Shown here piece by piece: positions 8,423 through 16,975 of a stretch of 64,000 nucleotides of DNA. Below the pieces are notes generated by a model. It was not told the DNA's origin. It made no database searches and saw only the letters and a list, made by a program, of their open reading frames with translations. Source of the DNA: Massilia mucilaginosa (GTDB lineage: Bacteria; Pseudomonadota; Gammaproteobacteria; Burkholderiales; Burkholderiaceae_D); the NCBI RefSeq assembly GCF_011682145.1, contig NZ_WHJH01000004.1:62001-126000 (forward strand). The letters run 5' to 3'. The position numbers and the translations under genes were made by a program. Every line of letters begins with the position of its first letter. The stretch's first letter is position 1.

Positions 8423-11062
8423 TCAATGCTTGTAATGCAAGGCCAGGCCCACCGCCCGGTCATACCTGCGCGTATCGCGCACCAAACCCGGGTCCTTGTT
8501 GAAATAATCGTGATACGGCTGGTCCAGCAGATTATTCCCATCCAGCGTCACGGTCAGCTGCTTGCTGATCCGGTACGACAAGGACCCGTCCAGCGAGCGT
8601 AACGGCGCCACATACAAGTCCAGCTTGTCGTTGCCGCGATAGCGTTCCTCGGCCATGAACTTCGAGCGCCAGTTGTACGCCAGGCGCGCCGACCAGGCCT
8701 CCTTCTCGTACAGCCCGACCAGGTTGTAGGAGGTCTTCGACATCCCCAGGAATGCCGATTCGCGCCCGTCCGGGTTGGTCTGCTTGCCGGTGATGTAGGT
8801 GAAGTTCGCCTCCAGTCCCAGCCCGCTGAGCATCCCCGGCAGGAAGTCGTAAAACTGCCGGTAGCTCATCTCGAAGCCTTCCAGGTTGGCCTTGGACAGG
8901 TTGTACCGGCGCGTTACATCGTATTCGCGGCCATCGATGATTTCGCGCGCCGCCTTTTCCACTGAACGGTCGGTAAACTTGTGCTTGAAAACGGTCCCGG
9001 TGAGGGAACCGGTTGGCGCGAAATACCATTCCAGCGCCACGTCGATATTATCCGACCTGGTCGGCCGCAGGTTCGGATTGCCCGCCGTGCCGGTGCCGAC
9101 GATGCCCGACGAGTTCGCGGTCGCCGCCACGCCGTCGGTCAGACGCAGCGCCGGATTGTAATCGGCAAATGCCGGCCGCTCGACCGCGCGGCCGGCGACC
9201 ACGCGCCCCACCAGGGTCGGGCGCAGGTCCGCGCGCAGCGCAAAACTCGGCAGCACGTCGGTGCGGCTGGTATCGACCGACACCGGCGCCACCACGCCGA
9301 CGATCGACGAATTGCCCTTGAGCGTCTGTTCGGTGCGCACCACGCGCGCGCCCACCACGCCGCTGATCGGCACGCCCATGTGGAAGCCGAATTTGGCCTT
9401 CGCATACAGGGCCGAGGTGCGTTCCACGTCGCTGTAGTACGACAGTGGATTGTCTTCCAGCTGCGCCGGCGAACCGGTGAGGATGGTGCGCACCACGTCG
9501 GTGTGATCGAGGATGTAGTTATAGTCGGCCACCACGTAGCGGTTCACGCCATAGTTGCCGCCGGTCGGCGCCGACAGGGTCCACAAGCCCGGGAATTGGC
9601 TCGCCGGCACGCCCTTTTGCGGGCTATTGTCGTACCACATATCGCGAATCCCGCGCGACGACGCCTTGCGCTCGGCCAGGCGCACGCCGCCGGCCAGCTC
9701 CTTCACAAAACCGAGGATGCCGTTATCAATGGCGTCGTACACCACATCGCCGCGCCAGTCGTTGGACGTGCCCTGGCGCGCGTTGGCGATGTCGGTGCCG
9801 CCGCGCACGCGGAATTTTGCGTCGTCCGGGTTTTCCATGTTCGTGCCCGGGAAGTCCATGTAGCCGCCGCCCGCACGCACCGCGCCCACGAAGCCGCGCG
9901 CGGTGTAATCGAAATCGAAAATCACGCGCCGCTCCTTGAAGTAGCTGGCGGTACGCGCCACTTCGGTGGTGAACCGCAGCTTGGGCGTGGCATCCCAGCG
10001 CGCGCCCAGCGCCACCTGCTCGTTGCTTACATCGTGCTGGTAGGCCTGGGTCGACGCAAAGCCCGGCGCATCCTGGTTCAGGCGCGTGATGGTATCGAGA
10101 TTGTTGGTGCCCGGCTTGGTGGTGATGGTCGCGCCGGCGAAGTGCGGCGGGAATCCGATCATGAAATTGTTCTGGTAGCGGTGGTCGATATTCGTGCGGA
10201 AGCCTTCCGCGAATACTTCCACGGTTGGCGCCGGGCGCCACTGCAGCGCAAAATTGCCCGCCTCGCGTTTGCGGTCGCCGTTGCCCATGAAGCGGCCGAA
10301 GTTCTCGGCGCCGGTGATGCCGTTGTCGATCGGGAGCGGAAAGCCGGCGAACGCCACCTCATCATGATAGCGCCCGCGCTGGTACGACAGGCCGACCAGC
10401 GCGCCGATCTCGCCGATGCCGGTTTTCCAGCGGTCGCTGAACATCGCGCTCACGTCGGGATTATTGGTCTTGGCCTTGTCGCGGTTTTCGACGCGCGCGT
10501 TCAGCTTGATTTGCCGTCCCTTGAAATCGAACGGCCGGTTGGTGCGCACGTCGATCACGCCGGCGGTGCCGCCTTCGGGCAGGTCGCCGCCCTGGGTCTT
10601 GTAGACATCGATCCGCTGCAGCATGGACGCCGGCACATCGGCCAGGTACAGGCTGCGGCCGGTATCGGAGAAGAACTCGCGCCCGTTCAGGAGTGCGACC
10701 ACGCCGCCGAGGCCGCGGATGATCACGGTGCCCGCTTCACCGGCGCCGCGCGTGACCTGCACGCCAGTGACGCGCTGCAGGATTTCGGCCACGTTCTTGT
10801 CGGGGAACTTGCCGATATCGTCGGCGACGATGGAGTCGACCACCTGGTCGGCGTTTTTCTTGATCGCCTGCGCGCTTTGCGCCGCCTTGCGCACGCCGCT
10901 GACGGTGACCACCGCCGTATCAGCCGGTGCGGGAATCGCTTCCTGGGCGGCTACGCAGAGGTGCGTCAGCATGCCTGTGGCGAGCAGGGAAGCGACCAGC
11001 GATTTGAGGACGATCGGATGGGCCGCGCGGGAGCGGCCACGGGCGAGGGCGGGATGGTTCAT
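8423..11062 (-). CDS. TonB-dependent outer-membrane receptor (carbohydrate type)
   Basis: The 879-residue protein has a signal peptide (hydrophobic stretch about 19-39), a TonB-box-like VVTVSGVR, a plug domain (FPDKNVAEILQRVTGVQ, VIIRGL) and a long beta-barrel ending in an aromatic-containing strand (VGLALHYKH). It belongs to the large TonB receptor group of Xanthomonas/Caulobacter that imports plant oligosaccharides. Its closest relative here is the receptor at 32841-35483, of almost equal length. Its promoter shares the operator found before the arabinose operons, so I infer a role in arabino-oligosaccharide uptake. The pullulanase gene upstream is an alternative context and would suggest maltodextrins. 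Confidence 0.93.
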   Translation of the reverse strand: MNHPALARGRSRAAHPIVLKSLVASLLATGMLTHLCVAAQEAIPAPADTAVVTVSGVRKAAQSAQAIKKNADQVVDSIVADDIGKFPDKNVAEILQRVTGVQVTRGAGEAGTVIIRGLGGVVALLNGREFFSDTGRSLYLADVPASMLQRIDVYKTQGGDLPEGGTAGVIDVRTNRPFDFKGRQIKLNARVENRDKAKTNNPDVSAMFSDRWKTGIGEIGALVGLSYQRGRYHDEVAFAGFPLPIDNGITGAENFGRFMGNGDRKREAGNFALQWRPAPTVEVFAEGFRTNIDHRYQNNFMIGFPPHFAGATITTKPGTNNLDTITRLNQDAPGFASTQAYQHDVSNEQVALGARWDATPKLRFTTEVARTASYFKERRVIFDFDYTARGFVGAVRAGGGYMDFPGTNMENPDDAKFRVRGGTDIANARQGTSNDWRGDVVYDAIDNGILGFVKELAGGVRLAERKASSRGIRDMWYDNSPQKGVPASQFPGLWTLSAPTGGNYGVNRYVVADYNYILDHTDVVRTILTGSPAQLEDNPLSYYSDVERTSALYAKAKFGFHMGVPISGVVGARVVRTEQTLKGNSSIVGVVAPVSVDTSRTDVLPSFALRADLRPTLVGRVVAGRAVERPAFADYNPALRLTDGVAATANSSGIVGTGTAGNPNLRPTRSDNIDVALEWYFAPTGSLTGTVFKHKFTDRSVEKAAREIIDGREYDVTRRYNLSKANLEGFEMSYRQFYDFLPGMLSGLGLEANFTYITGKQTNPDGRESAFLGMSKTSYNLVGLYEKEAWSARLAYNWRSKFMAEERYRGNDKLDLYVAPLRSLDGSLSYRISKQLTVTLDGNNLLDQPYHDYFNKDPGLVRDTRRYDRAVGLALHYKH

Positions 11063-11107
11063 GGGTCTCCATTATCGTTATTGAGCTAGATGCTCTTGTT
11101 TGCCCGA

Positions 11108-11175
11108 ATAATAGGGGACGCGCACGAAATGCTCCAATCATGTTTTTGCCGAAGGTGATACCGATCCGGGTATCG
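11108..11175 (-). promoter_or_regulatory. LysR-type operator and promoter of the TonB receptor gene
   Basis: Read on the minus strand: CGATACC-N6-GGTATCA (11175-11156), 15 bases, TGATTGGA (11140-11133) containing the -35 box TTGGAG (11137-11132), an 18-base spacer, and -10 box TATTAT (11113-11108). The spacing is identical to the modules at 32711, 40603 and 52067. The operator would be centred near -65, the usual place of a LysR activator. Confidence 0.78.
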
Positions 11176-11186
11176 GCGACACCCGT

Positions 11187-11227
11187 GTCGTCCCCGGCCT
11201 TGGCGGCCCGCCACGGCCGGGGACGAC
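11187..11227. terminator. GTCGTCCCCG-type hairpin downstream of the pullulanase gene
   Basis: A perfect 13-bp stem (GTCGTCCCCGGCC and complement) encloses a 15-base loop. It has no T-run. A related stem, sharing the GTCGTCCCCG arm, occurs at 45109-45150, so this is a dispersed hairpin repeat that may also protect or end the pullulanase message. Confidence 0.55.
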
Positions 11228-11242
11228 GCTACTTTTGATGGC

Positions 11243-14200
11243 CTAGTCGTCGTTCTGCCAGAACGGACCATTCTCCACGAACACCACCGTCGTGCGCGGC
11301 GGGATGCTGAAGGTACCGCTGGCGCGCTCGTAGCTCGCCGTCCTGGCCAGCCGGTCGTTGTTCGACTTGCGCTGCACCTTGTGCAGCGCCAGCTTGCGCC
11401 CTTTGAGTTCATCGATCGTGATGCGCTTCGCGACCTTGTCCACATTGAAGAAGGTCACCACGCTGCCGTACTTCGCCCCCGGATAGCGCTTGCCGTCGAT
11501 GCTCATCGCGATCAAGCCGGCGATCTGCTGCGGCCCCGTGTTGTGAAACCTGAGCCGCTCGCTCACATCGTTCGCGCTGCGCAGGCGGAACAGGGTGCTG
11601 TCCTTGCGAATCGCCAGCAGGTCGATGAAATAGTCGCGCGCCGACACAATCGCCGCCATATCGGGCTTGATCAGCGCATTGGCCAGAATCGGCGACATCA
11701 GTTCCCAGTTAGCCTTGTTCACGCCCGCCATCGGCAAGCCAACCCCGAAATTATTCGACTGGTAGCCAAAATCGAGGCGGTTGAACCAGTCGCCGGCGTT
11801 GTAGCTGTCGCGGTCGAGCGACTTCGAACGCAGGATCTCCTGCCCCGCGTGGAAGAAGGGCACGCCCTGCGACAGCATGTTGATCGCCGCGCCCAGGTTC
11901 TGCACGCGCACGCGATCGGCCAGGCTGGTCGACTGCGGCAGCTTGAACGCGTTCAGGTCGAACAGGGTCTGGTTATCGTGCGCTTCGACGTAGTTGATGG
12001 TCTCCGCCGGACTGGCCGCAAACCCCGCCTTCTGCCCGAAATAGTCGATATCCGCGTTCTTGCGCAGCACGCCCGCGCGGTCGGTAAAACTGTAGTCGCG
12101 CAGGGTGCCCGACAAGCCCACCTTGATCAAGTCGCCCAGGCGCAGCAAGTCGTCCTTCGTTTGCGTGCTGGTCGCATTCGGGTCGGTAAAGGCGCCGTTG
12201 ATGAAGCCCTGCTGGCTGATCAGATCGGCCCCGCCATCGCAGCAGCCGCCGCCACGCACGGCGTCGCGCAAGCGGTCGTTGAACGAACCGACGCCGGTGC
12301 CGAACATATTGGCCTGGCGCGCCTGCACGAAGCGCGCATCGTTGCCGACCGCGCCGAAGTTCCAGGCCTCGCCGTACAGATAGATGTCGCGCTGCGCTGC
12401 GCGGTCGACCTTCGTTTTCAGATCGGTGATGACCGACAGCGGCGCCATGCCCATGATGTCGAAGCGGAAGCTGTCGACCTTGTAGCCGGTGGCCCAGGTG
12501 ACCACGGAGTCGGTCATCAGCTTGGCCATCATCGCGTTTTCGGCGGCGGTGTCGGCGCAACAGCTGTCGTTGATGATCGCGCCGCTCGGGTTGAGGCGGT
12601 AATAGTAGGTCGGCACGATCTTGTCGAGCACCGACAGCGGGCCTTGCTGCGAGCCGCTGGTGTGGTTGTAGACCACGTCCATCGTCACGCGCAAACCTTG
12701 TTCGTGCAGCGACTTGATCATGGCGCGGAACTCGCGCACGCGCACCGCGCCGTCGTTGGCATCGGTCGCAAAACTGCCATCGGGCGCGCTGTAATGGACC
12801 GGATCGTAGCCCCAGTTGAAGCAGTCGCTGTCGCCGGCGGCTGCGACTGCGGCCTGCTGCGTCTCGGCGTTGGCGGCGGCGTTCGGAATGGCTGGCGTGG
12901 TGCAGCCGGTTTCATTCACGCTGGCGATGTCGAAACTGGGCAGCAGGTGGATGTGGCTCATGCCGGCGCGCTGCAATGCGCGCAGGTGGCGCATGCCGTT
13001 CGAATTCACATCGGTGAAAGCGAGGAATTTGCCGCGATGCGCCGCCGGTACGGTCATGTCGCTGGCGCTGAAATCGCGCACCTGCAGCTCGTACAGCGAG
13101 ATATCGGTCGGATGGTCGAGGCGCGCAATTGCATGGTCATCCCAGCCGGCCGGTTTCAGCGCCGCGCTGTCGAGGTTTGCGACAAAGCTGCGCTGGCCGT
13201 TGGCGTTCAGGCTCAATGAATACGGATCGGTGACCACGTTGCTGACCACCGTGTTGTGCGCCCAGCGCGACAGCACGTTGACCGTATAGGTGTAGTAGGC
13301 GCGGTTGGTCCACGCCGTGTTGGGAGCGGTGTAGTGCCACACGCCGCTGCTGCCGTCGCGCGTCATCGGCACGCTGCTGGCGCTGCTGGTCGTGGCGTCC
13401 GCATACACATTGAGCGCGACCGACTTGGCGGTCGGCGCCCACACGCGAAAGGTCGGCACGCCGGCGCGGTTGAAGGTCGCGCCCAGCGCGCTGTTGGCGG
13501 CGGCCGGGGCGAACAACGCGTCGAGCAGGCCGGCCGTTTGCAGCGACGTGACCTGTACCAGCTTGCCGGCCGCATCGAACTGCGCGATGGCGAACTGGCC
13601 GCTGACCCTGGCCGGCAGGCCGGCCAGGTCGGCGCTGGACAGCGTCAACGCGGTGGACGCGGCCAGGTGCGGATACTTCGCTTGCAGCGCCGGCGGCAAC
13701 GCACCGGCGACGCGCAGCGCGATGCTGCCATCGGCGCCGGTGACGCCATCCGGCGCGGAACCCATGCCGCCGCTGGCCGCGTAAAACAGCTTGTAGCTGG
13801 CAGCAGGCGGCGTGCCGGGCCAGACCAAGGTATCGGGCGAGAGCCAGTGCGCGGCGGCGTTGGCCAGATTGCCGAAGCTGATTGCCGGGGCGCTGGTGTA
13901 GACCTTGCAGTCGCCTTCGAGCAGCCAGAGCTCCTGGCCGCGGGTGGCGATGTCCGCAGCAAAATCGCCGGCCTGGTCGCTCGCGCAGTTCTTGTTGCCG
14001 CTACCATCGGTAAGCAGGAAGTCGATTCTGGTTTTGGTGGCGTCGACCGCAATGTCGACATAGCCGCCGTAGCTATCGCTGGCGGCCAGCATGAACCGGT
14101 CCCTGATCCATTCCACGCTCGGCTTGGCGGGGCCCGACCAGGAATACACGCCCCACTGCGCTTCATCGCGCTGGGTGCGGCGGTAATGCATGCGGATGGT

Positions 14201-14383
14201 GCCGGGCGCCACGGCCGCAATCGAGACCGAAGCGCGCTGGACCGATTCCGACATCGTCGCCGGTGCCTGCGTGCTGCTGCCGGGGGCATCGGAACCGCCG
14301 CAGGCCGCGAGCAGGCTGGCGCACAGACTCGTGATGAGCAGGCGTGAAGGGATGAGTGAAGTAATACTACCTAGAGAATGCAT
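11243..14383 (-). CDS. pulA: Pullulanase-type alpha-1,6-glucosidase lipoprotein (GH13)
   Basis: The start is the ATG at 14383, preceded by AGGAG at a 7-base distance; an in-frame TTG lies 6 bases earlier. The 1046-residue product is a lipoprotein (lipobox LAAC, C28). After N-terminal pullulanase-specific domains and a CBM48-like module (TFRVWAPTAKSV), the GH13 barrel shows all four conserved regions: DVVYNHT, FRFDIMG (nucleophile D642), LYGEAWN (acid/base E672) and VEAHDNQ (D803). It debranches alpha-1,6 links in pullulan, glycogen or limit dextrins, probably at the outer membrane. Length and layout match the pullulanase type alpha-1,6-glucosidase family. A palindrome upstream may be its operator. 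Confidence 0.92.
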   Translation of the reverse strand: MHSLGSITSLIPSRLLITSLCASLLAACGGSDAPGSSTQAPATMSESVQRASVSIAAVAPGTIRMHYRRTQRDEAQWGVYSWSGPAKPSVEWIRDRFMLAASDSYGGYVDIAVDATKTRIDFLLTDGSGNKNCASDQAGDFAADIATRGQELWLLEGDCKVYTSAPAISFGNLANAAAHWLSPDTLVWPGTPPAASYKLFYAASGGMGSAPDGVTGADGSIALRVAGALPPALQAKYPHLAASTALTLSSADLAGLPARVSGQFAIAQFDAAGKLVQVTSLQTAGLLDALFAPAAANSALGATFNRAGVPTFRVWAPTAKSVALNVYADATTSSASSVPMTRDGSSGVWHYTAPNTAWTNRAYYTYTVNVLSRWAHNTVVSNVVTDPYSLSLNANGQRSFVANLDSAALKPAGWDDHAIARLDHPTDISLYELQVRDFSASDMTVPAAHRGKFLAFTDVNSNGMRHLRALQRAGMSHIHLLPSFDIASVNETGCTTPAIPNAAANAETQQAAVAAAGDSDCFNWGYDPVHYSAPDGSFATDANDGAVRVREFRAMIKSLHEQGLRVTMDVVYNHTSGSQQGPLSVLDKIVPTYYYRLNPSGAIINDSCCADTAAENAMMAKLMTDSVVTWATGYKVDSFRFDIMGMAPLSVITDLKTKVDRAAQRDIYLYGEAWNFGAVGNDARFVQARQANMFGTGVGSFNDRLRDAVRGGGCCDGGADLISQQGFINGAFTDPNATSTQTKDDLLRLGDLIKVGLSGTLRDYSFTDRAGVLRKNADIDYFGQKAGFAASPAETINYVEAHDNQTLFDLNAFKLPQSTSLADRVRVQNLGAAINMLSQGVPFFHAGQEILRSKSLDRDSYNAGDWFNRLDFGYQSNNFGVGLPMAGVNKANWELMSPILANALIKPDMAAIVSARDYFIDLLAIRKDSTLFRLRSANDVSERLRFHNTGPQQIAGLIAMSIDGKRYPGAKYGSVVTFFNVDKVAKRITIDELKGRKLALHKVQRKSNNDRLARTASYERASGTFSIPPRTTVVFVENGPFWQNDD

Positions 14384-14473
14384 GTGCAACTCCTGAAGAG
14401 GGAGGGATGTGCAGCGGCGCCCTTGTCCTTAATACGTCATTCTTGTGGCGCCACTGGCGATCGGCATAGTGCC

Positions 14474-14494
14474 GATGTAATATTACTACACATC
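14474..14494 (-). promoter_or_regulatory. Palindrome upstream of the pullulanase gene
   Basis: The perfect palindrome GTAATATTAC (14477-14486) lies inside a wider GATGT...ACATC dyad, 90 bases before the pullulanase start. A similar GTAATACTAC lies inside the first codons (14361-14370). This could be a regulator site or an AT-rich -10 region; no regulator is identified. Confidence 0.35.
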
Positions 14495-14556
14495 GTTTCA
14501 GGAATTACATGGATATCAAGTCGAATCGGCCTGCACCGCCGCCGGTGTCGCCGCCG

Positions 14557-14956
14557 GTGTCAGGTCTGACATTCGGACACGGCCTCAGCGTTAAACCGGC
14601 TCCACCGCCGGTGTCAGGTCTGACATTCGGACACGACTTCAGCCTTTAAAGCCCGGAAAACAGTACTTAAGGTTGGGCTTGTGTCCGAATGTCAGACCTG
14701 ACACCCGGAGGAAGGTTGGGCTTGTGTCCGAATGTCAGACCTGACACCCGGAGGAGACACCCGGAGGAAGGTTGGGCTTGTGTCCGAATGTCAGACCTGA
14801 CACCCGGAGGGACAGACACCCGGAGGGACACCCGGAGGATTGACCCTCAGAGGATTAGTTGAGGTCGTGTCCGAATGTCAGACCTGACACCGGGGACGGT
14901 TGAGGTCGTGTCCGAATGTCAGACCTGACACCGGGGACGAATGTCAGACCTGACAC
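14557..14956. repeat. Array of a 24-bp TGTCAGACCTGACA-containing repeat
   Basis: Seven complete copies of a 24-bp unit are present. Two are in one orientation (14557-14580, 14611-14634) and five in the other (14681-14704, 14724-14747, 14780-14803, 14867-14890, 14908-14931), followed by a 19-base partial copy at 14938-14956. Each unit begins GTGTCCGAATGTCAG and ends CCTGACAC, so it holds an inner dyad (TGTCAG/CTGACA) and outer complementary ends (GTGTC/GACAC). Copies sit in longer direct repeats with CCGGAGG or CCGGGGA linkers. The array fills the gap between the cdsA-like gene and the pullulanase promoter; no gene lies within it. Confidence 0.93.
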
Positions 14957-15004
14957 CGGGGAGACATGACACCGGGGAGACGACACCGGGGAGGGGGCGG
15001 TGCG

Positions 15005-15937
15005 TTAAGGCAGTGCCCAGATCCAGCGCACGATGTGGAAGAAGACCGGGGCGGCGAAACCGAGCGAATCGAGGCGGTCCATGTAGCCGCCGTGGCCGGC
15101 GATGCCGGTGCCCCAGTCCTTGGCGCCGAGCGAGCGCTTCACGCCGGACATCACCAGGCCGCCCATGACACCGCCGATGACGATCAGCGCGGCCATGCCG
15201 GCAGCCTGCAGCGGCGTGAACGGTGTGACAAAAGCCAGCAGCGCGCCGATCCCCATCGTCGCCAGGCCGCCGCCGAGCAAGCCTTCCCAGGTCTTGTTGG
15301 GGCTCAGTTTGGGCACCATCTTGTGCTTGCCGAAGAGTTTGCCGAAGATGTACTGCAGCACATCGCTGATCTGCACGATGAAGACGAAGAAGAACAGCAA
15401 CTGGGCGTTATGGCCACGGAAGCTCGGGATGTCGAGCATCAGCAGCGCCGGCGCGTGGCTCACGCCGTACACGCAGAACATCACCGCGAACAGGATGCGC
15501 GCGTTGCGCGACAAAAAGTCATCGGTATCCTGGCTGATCGCGCTGGCGGCCGAGATGAGGAAGAAGATATACACCGGGATCATGATCGCGAACAGGCCAT
15601 ACCACTGGGTCCACAGCAGCCAGTACTGGGCCGGCAGGGCGATGAAAAAGGCGATGAACAGCGGCCAGTAATCGCTCTTGCGGGTCGGCGTGAGGGTGAG
15701 GAACTCGCGCAGCGCCATCAGCGAGGCGAAGCCGAACACCACGATCGTCACATAGCGGCCCAGCACCAGCGCCGAAAACAGCACAACCGCCATGATCCAC
15801 CAGGCGTTGATGCGGGCGTTCAGGTTGACGATGGTCGCATTGCCGGGATTCCTGAGCCGCAGCACGAAGCCGATGCTCGAGGCGAGGACCAGGATCGCCA
15901 GCAGGATCTGGCCGGTCAGCATGAATAAGGGAGTCAT
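15005..15937 (-). CDS. cdsA: Phosphatidate cytidylyltransferase (CDP-diglyceride synthase)
   Basis: This 310-residue integral membrane protein has about eight hydrophobic segments. The CdsA signature is near the C-terminus: SGVKRSLGAKDWG followed by GHGGYMDRLDSL, carrying the metal- and CTP-binding aspartates. It converts phosphatidic acid and CTP to CDP-diacylglycerol in the inner membrane. It lies 10 bases downstream of a plsC-like acyltransferase gene, so the pair makes and activates phosphatidic acid. The variant with this length and neighbour resembles the accessory YnbB-like group rather than the housekeeping cdsA of the rpsB-frr region, which is an inference. Confidence 0.9.
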   Translation of the reverse strand: MTPLFMLTGQILLAILVLASSIGFVLRLRNPGNATIVNLNARINAWWIMAVVLFSALVLGRYVTIVVFGFASLMALREFLTLTPTRKSDYWPLFIAFFIALPAQYWLLWTQWYGLFAIMIPVYIFFLISAASAISQDTDDFLSRNARILFAVMFCVYGVSHAPALLMLDIPSFRGHNAQLLFFFVFIVQISDVLQYIFGKLFGKHKMVPKLSPNKTWEGLLGGGLATMGIGALLAFVTPFTPLQAAGMAALIVIGGVMGGLVMSGVKRSLGAKDWGTGIAGHGGYMDRLDSLGFAAPVFFHIVRWIWALP

Positions 15938-15947
15938 CGGGGTCTTT

Positions 15948-16559
15948 TCAGAAAGTATCGGCCAGGTCGCAAACGGCCTGGTGCATGCGGGCGATGAAGG
16001 TTTCCTTGTCTTCGCCGCGGTCGTTGTAGAGCGGCGCGCCGAAGTGCGAGCGGCACAGCAGCGGTAGCGGAAACGGCGCGCCCTTGGGCAGCGCGCGGTG
16101 CAGGTTTTGCTGGTACACCGGGATCAAGGCCAGGGTCGGGCGGTCTTTGCTCAAGTGATACAGGCCGGACTTGAACTCGCCCGGCAGGGTCGTATCCCTG
16201 CGCGTGCCCTCGGGGAAGACGATCAGCGAATCTTGCTGGTCGAGCGCGGTTTTCAGCGGCACCAGCGCATCCGCGCCGCCTTTTTCGCGATCGACCAGCA
16301 CCACATTGAGCAGCGTGTGCGCGATGTAGCGGCGCATGGCGGTCTTGTTCCAGTAATCGGCGCCGGCGACGGGCCGGGTGCGGTCGCGCATGGCCGGCGG
16401 AATGGCGGCCAGCAGGCCGGTGGTATCGAGGTGGCTGGTGTGATTGGCGAAAAAGACGCAGGGATGAACGGGCGGTACATCGTAAAAGGCGGCACCGCCG
16501 ACGACCAGGCGCTGCAAGCCGAGCAAGATATCGCGCTGCAGGCGGAAAAAGGGGTTCAA
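15948..16559 (-). CDS. plsC: 1-acyl-glycerol-3-phosphate acyltransferase (PlsC family)
   Basis: The 203-residue protein carries the acyltransferase HX4D motif (NHTSHLD, H40 to D45) and the substrate-binding FPEGTR near residue 116. It would acylate lysophosphatidic acid at the inner membrane. It is the first gene of a two-gene unit with the cytidylyltransferase downstream. It is short compared with typical PlsC (about 240) but has both essential motifs. Confidence 0.88.
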   Translation of the reverse strand: MNPFFRLQRDILLGLQRLVVGGAAFYDVPPVHPCVFFANHTSHLDTTGLLAAIPPAMRDRTRPVAGADYWNKTAMRRYIAHTLLNVVLVDREKGGADALVPLKTALDQQDSLIVFPEGTRRDTTLPGEFKSGLYHLSKDRPTLALIPVYQQNLHRALPKGAPFPLPLLCRSHFGAPLYNDRGEDKETFIARMHQAVCDLADTF

Positions 16560-16692
16560 AGTTGGGCTTTCTGTTCGGGCTGGCGGTACACGGTCAGCGG
16601 TCGAGTATCTTTAATCGGTACTAAAGCGGCCAAGTGTAAATGTTATTTAACTGTCTATCAACATTAATATTTTTACCTGTGCAACTTTTCCC

Positions 16693-16894
16693 ACAACCGG
16701 GGTCAGAGCTCTAATCTGCAATTAGTTGTCGTTTCGTGAGCCGCATATTGGAGGGAATGCGCGCTGATGGGTTTGTTACTCTGGTCGGTTTTTTTGCTTC
16801 TATAGAGGGAGAGCGTCTCTTGAGTGAGCTCGTGGGACTGTGCGGAAATATTGGGATGGAAATAGTTTCGAATTAGAGCTCTGACCCCGGTTGT
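16693..16894. repeat. Element bounded by a perfect 23-bp inverted repeat
   Basis: The ends are ACAACCGGGGTCAGAGCTCT plus AAT (16693-16715) and the exact complement (16872-16894). The 156 bases between hold no gene. A degenerate third copy (TCAGATGTCAGAGCCCGGTT) follows near 16949-16970. No target-site duplication is evident. It could be a small non-autonomous mobile element or a pair of dispersed repeats. The surrounding gap (16560-16975) holds nothing else that I recognise. Confidence 0.75.
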
Positions 16895-16975
16895 AGGAGG
16901 TCGGAGCTCTATTTGGGGTTTGTCTGACCTCTGACGGGCAATGTTTCGAATCAGATGTCAGAGCCCGGTTGGGGC

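Noticed and set aside
8981-9321. Small plus-strand genes within the first TonB receptor gene
   Set aside because: They lie fully antisense to a conserved barrel region and have no ribosome site.
14557-14956. CRISPR array
   Set aside because: The repeats occur in both orientations, spacers are short, similar and GC-rich rather than unique, and no cas genes are nearby.
16680-16905. Target-site duplication flanking the 23-bp inverted repeat element
   Set aside because: The bases just outside the two ends do not match, so transposition cannot be shown from this copy.
16921-16960. tRNA-like TTCGAATC sequence
   Set aside because: Only the short T-arm-like string is present; no cloverleaf can be formed around it.
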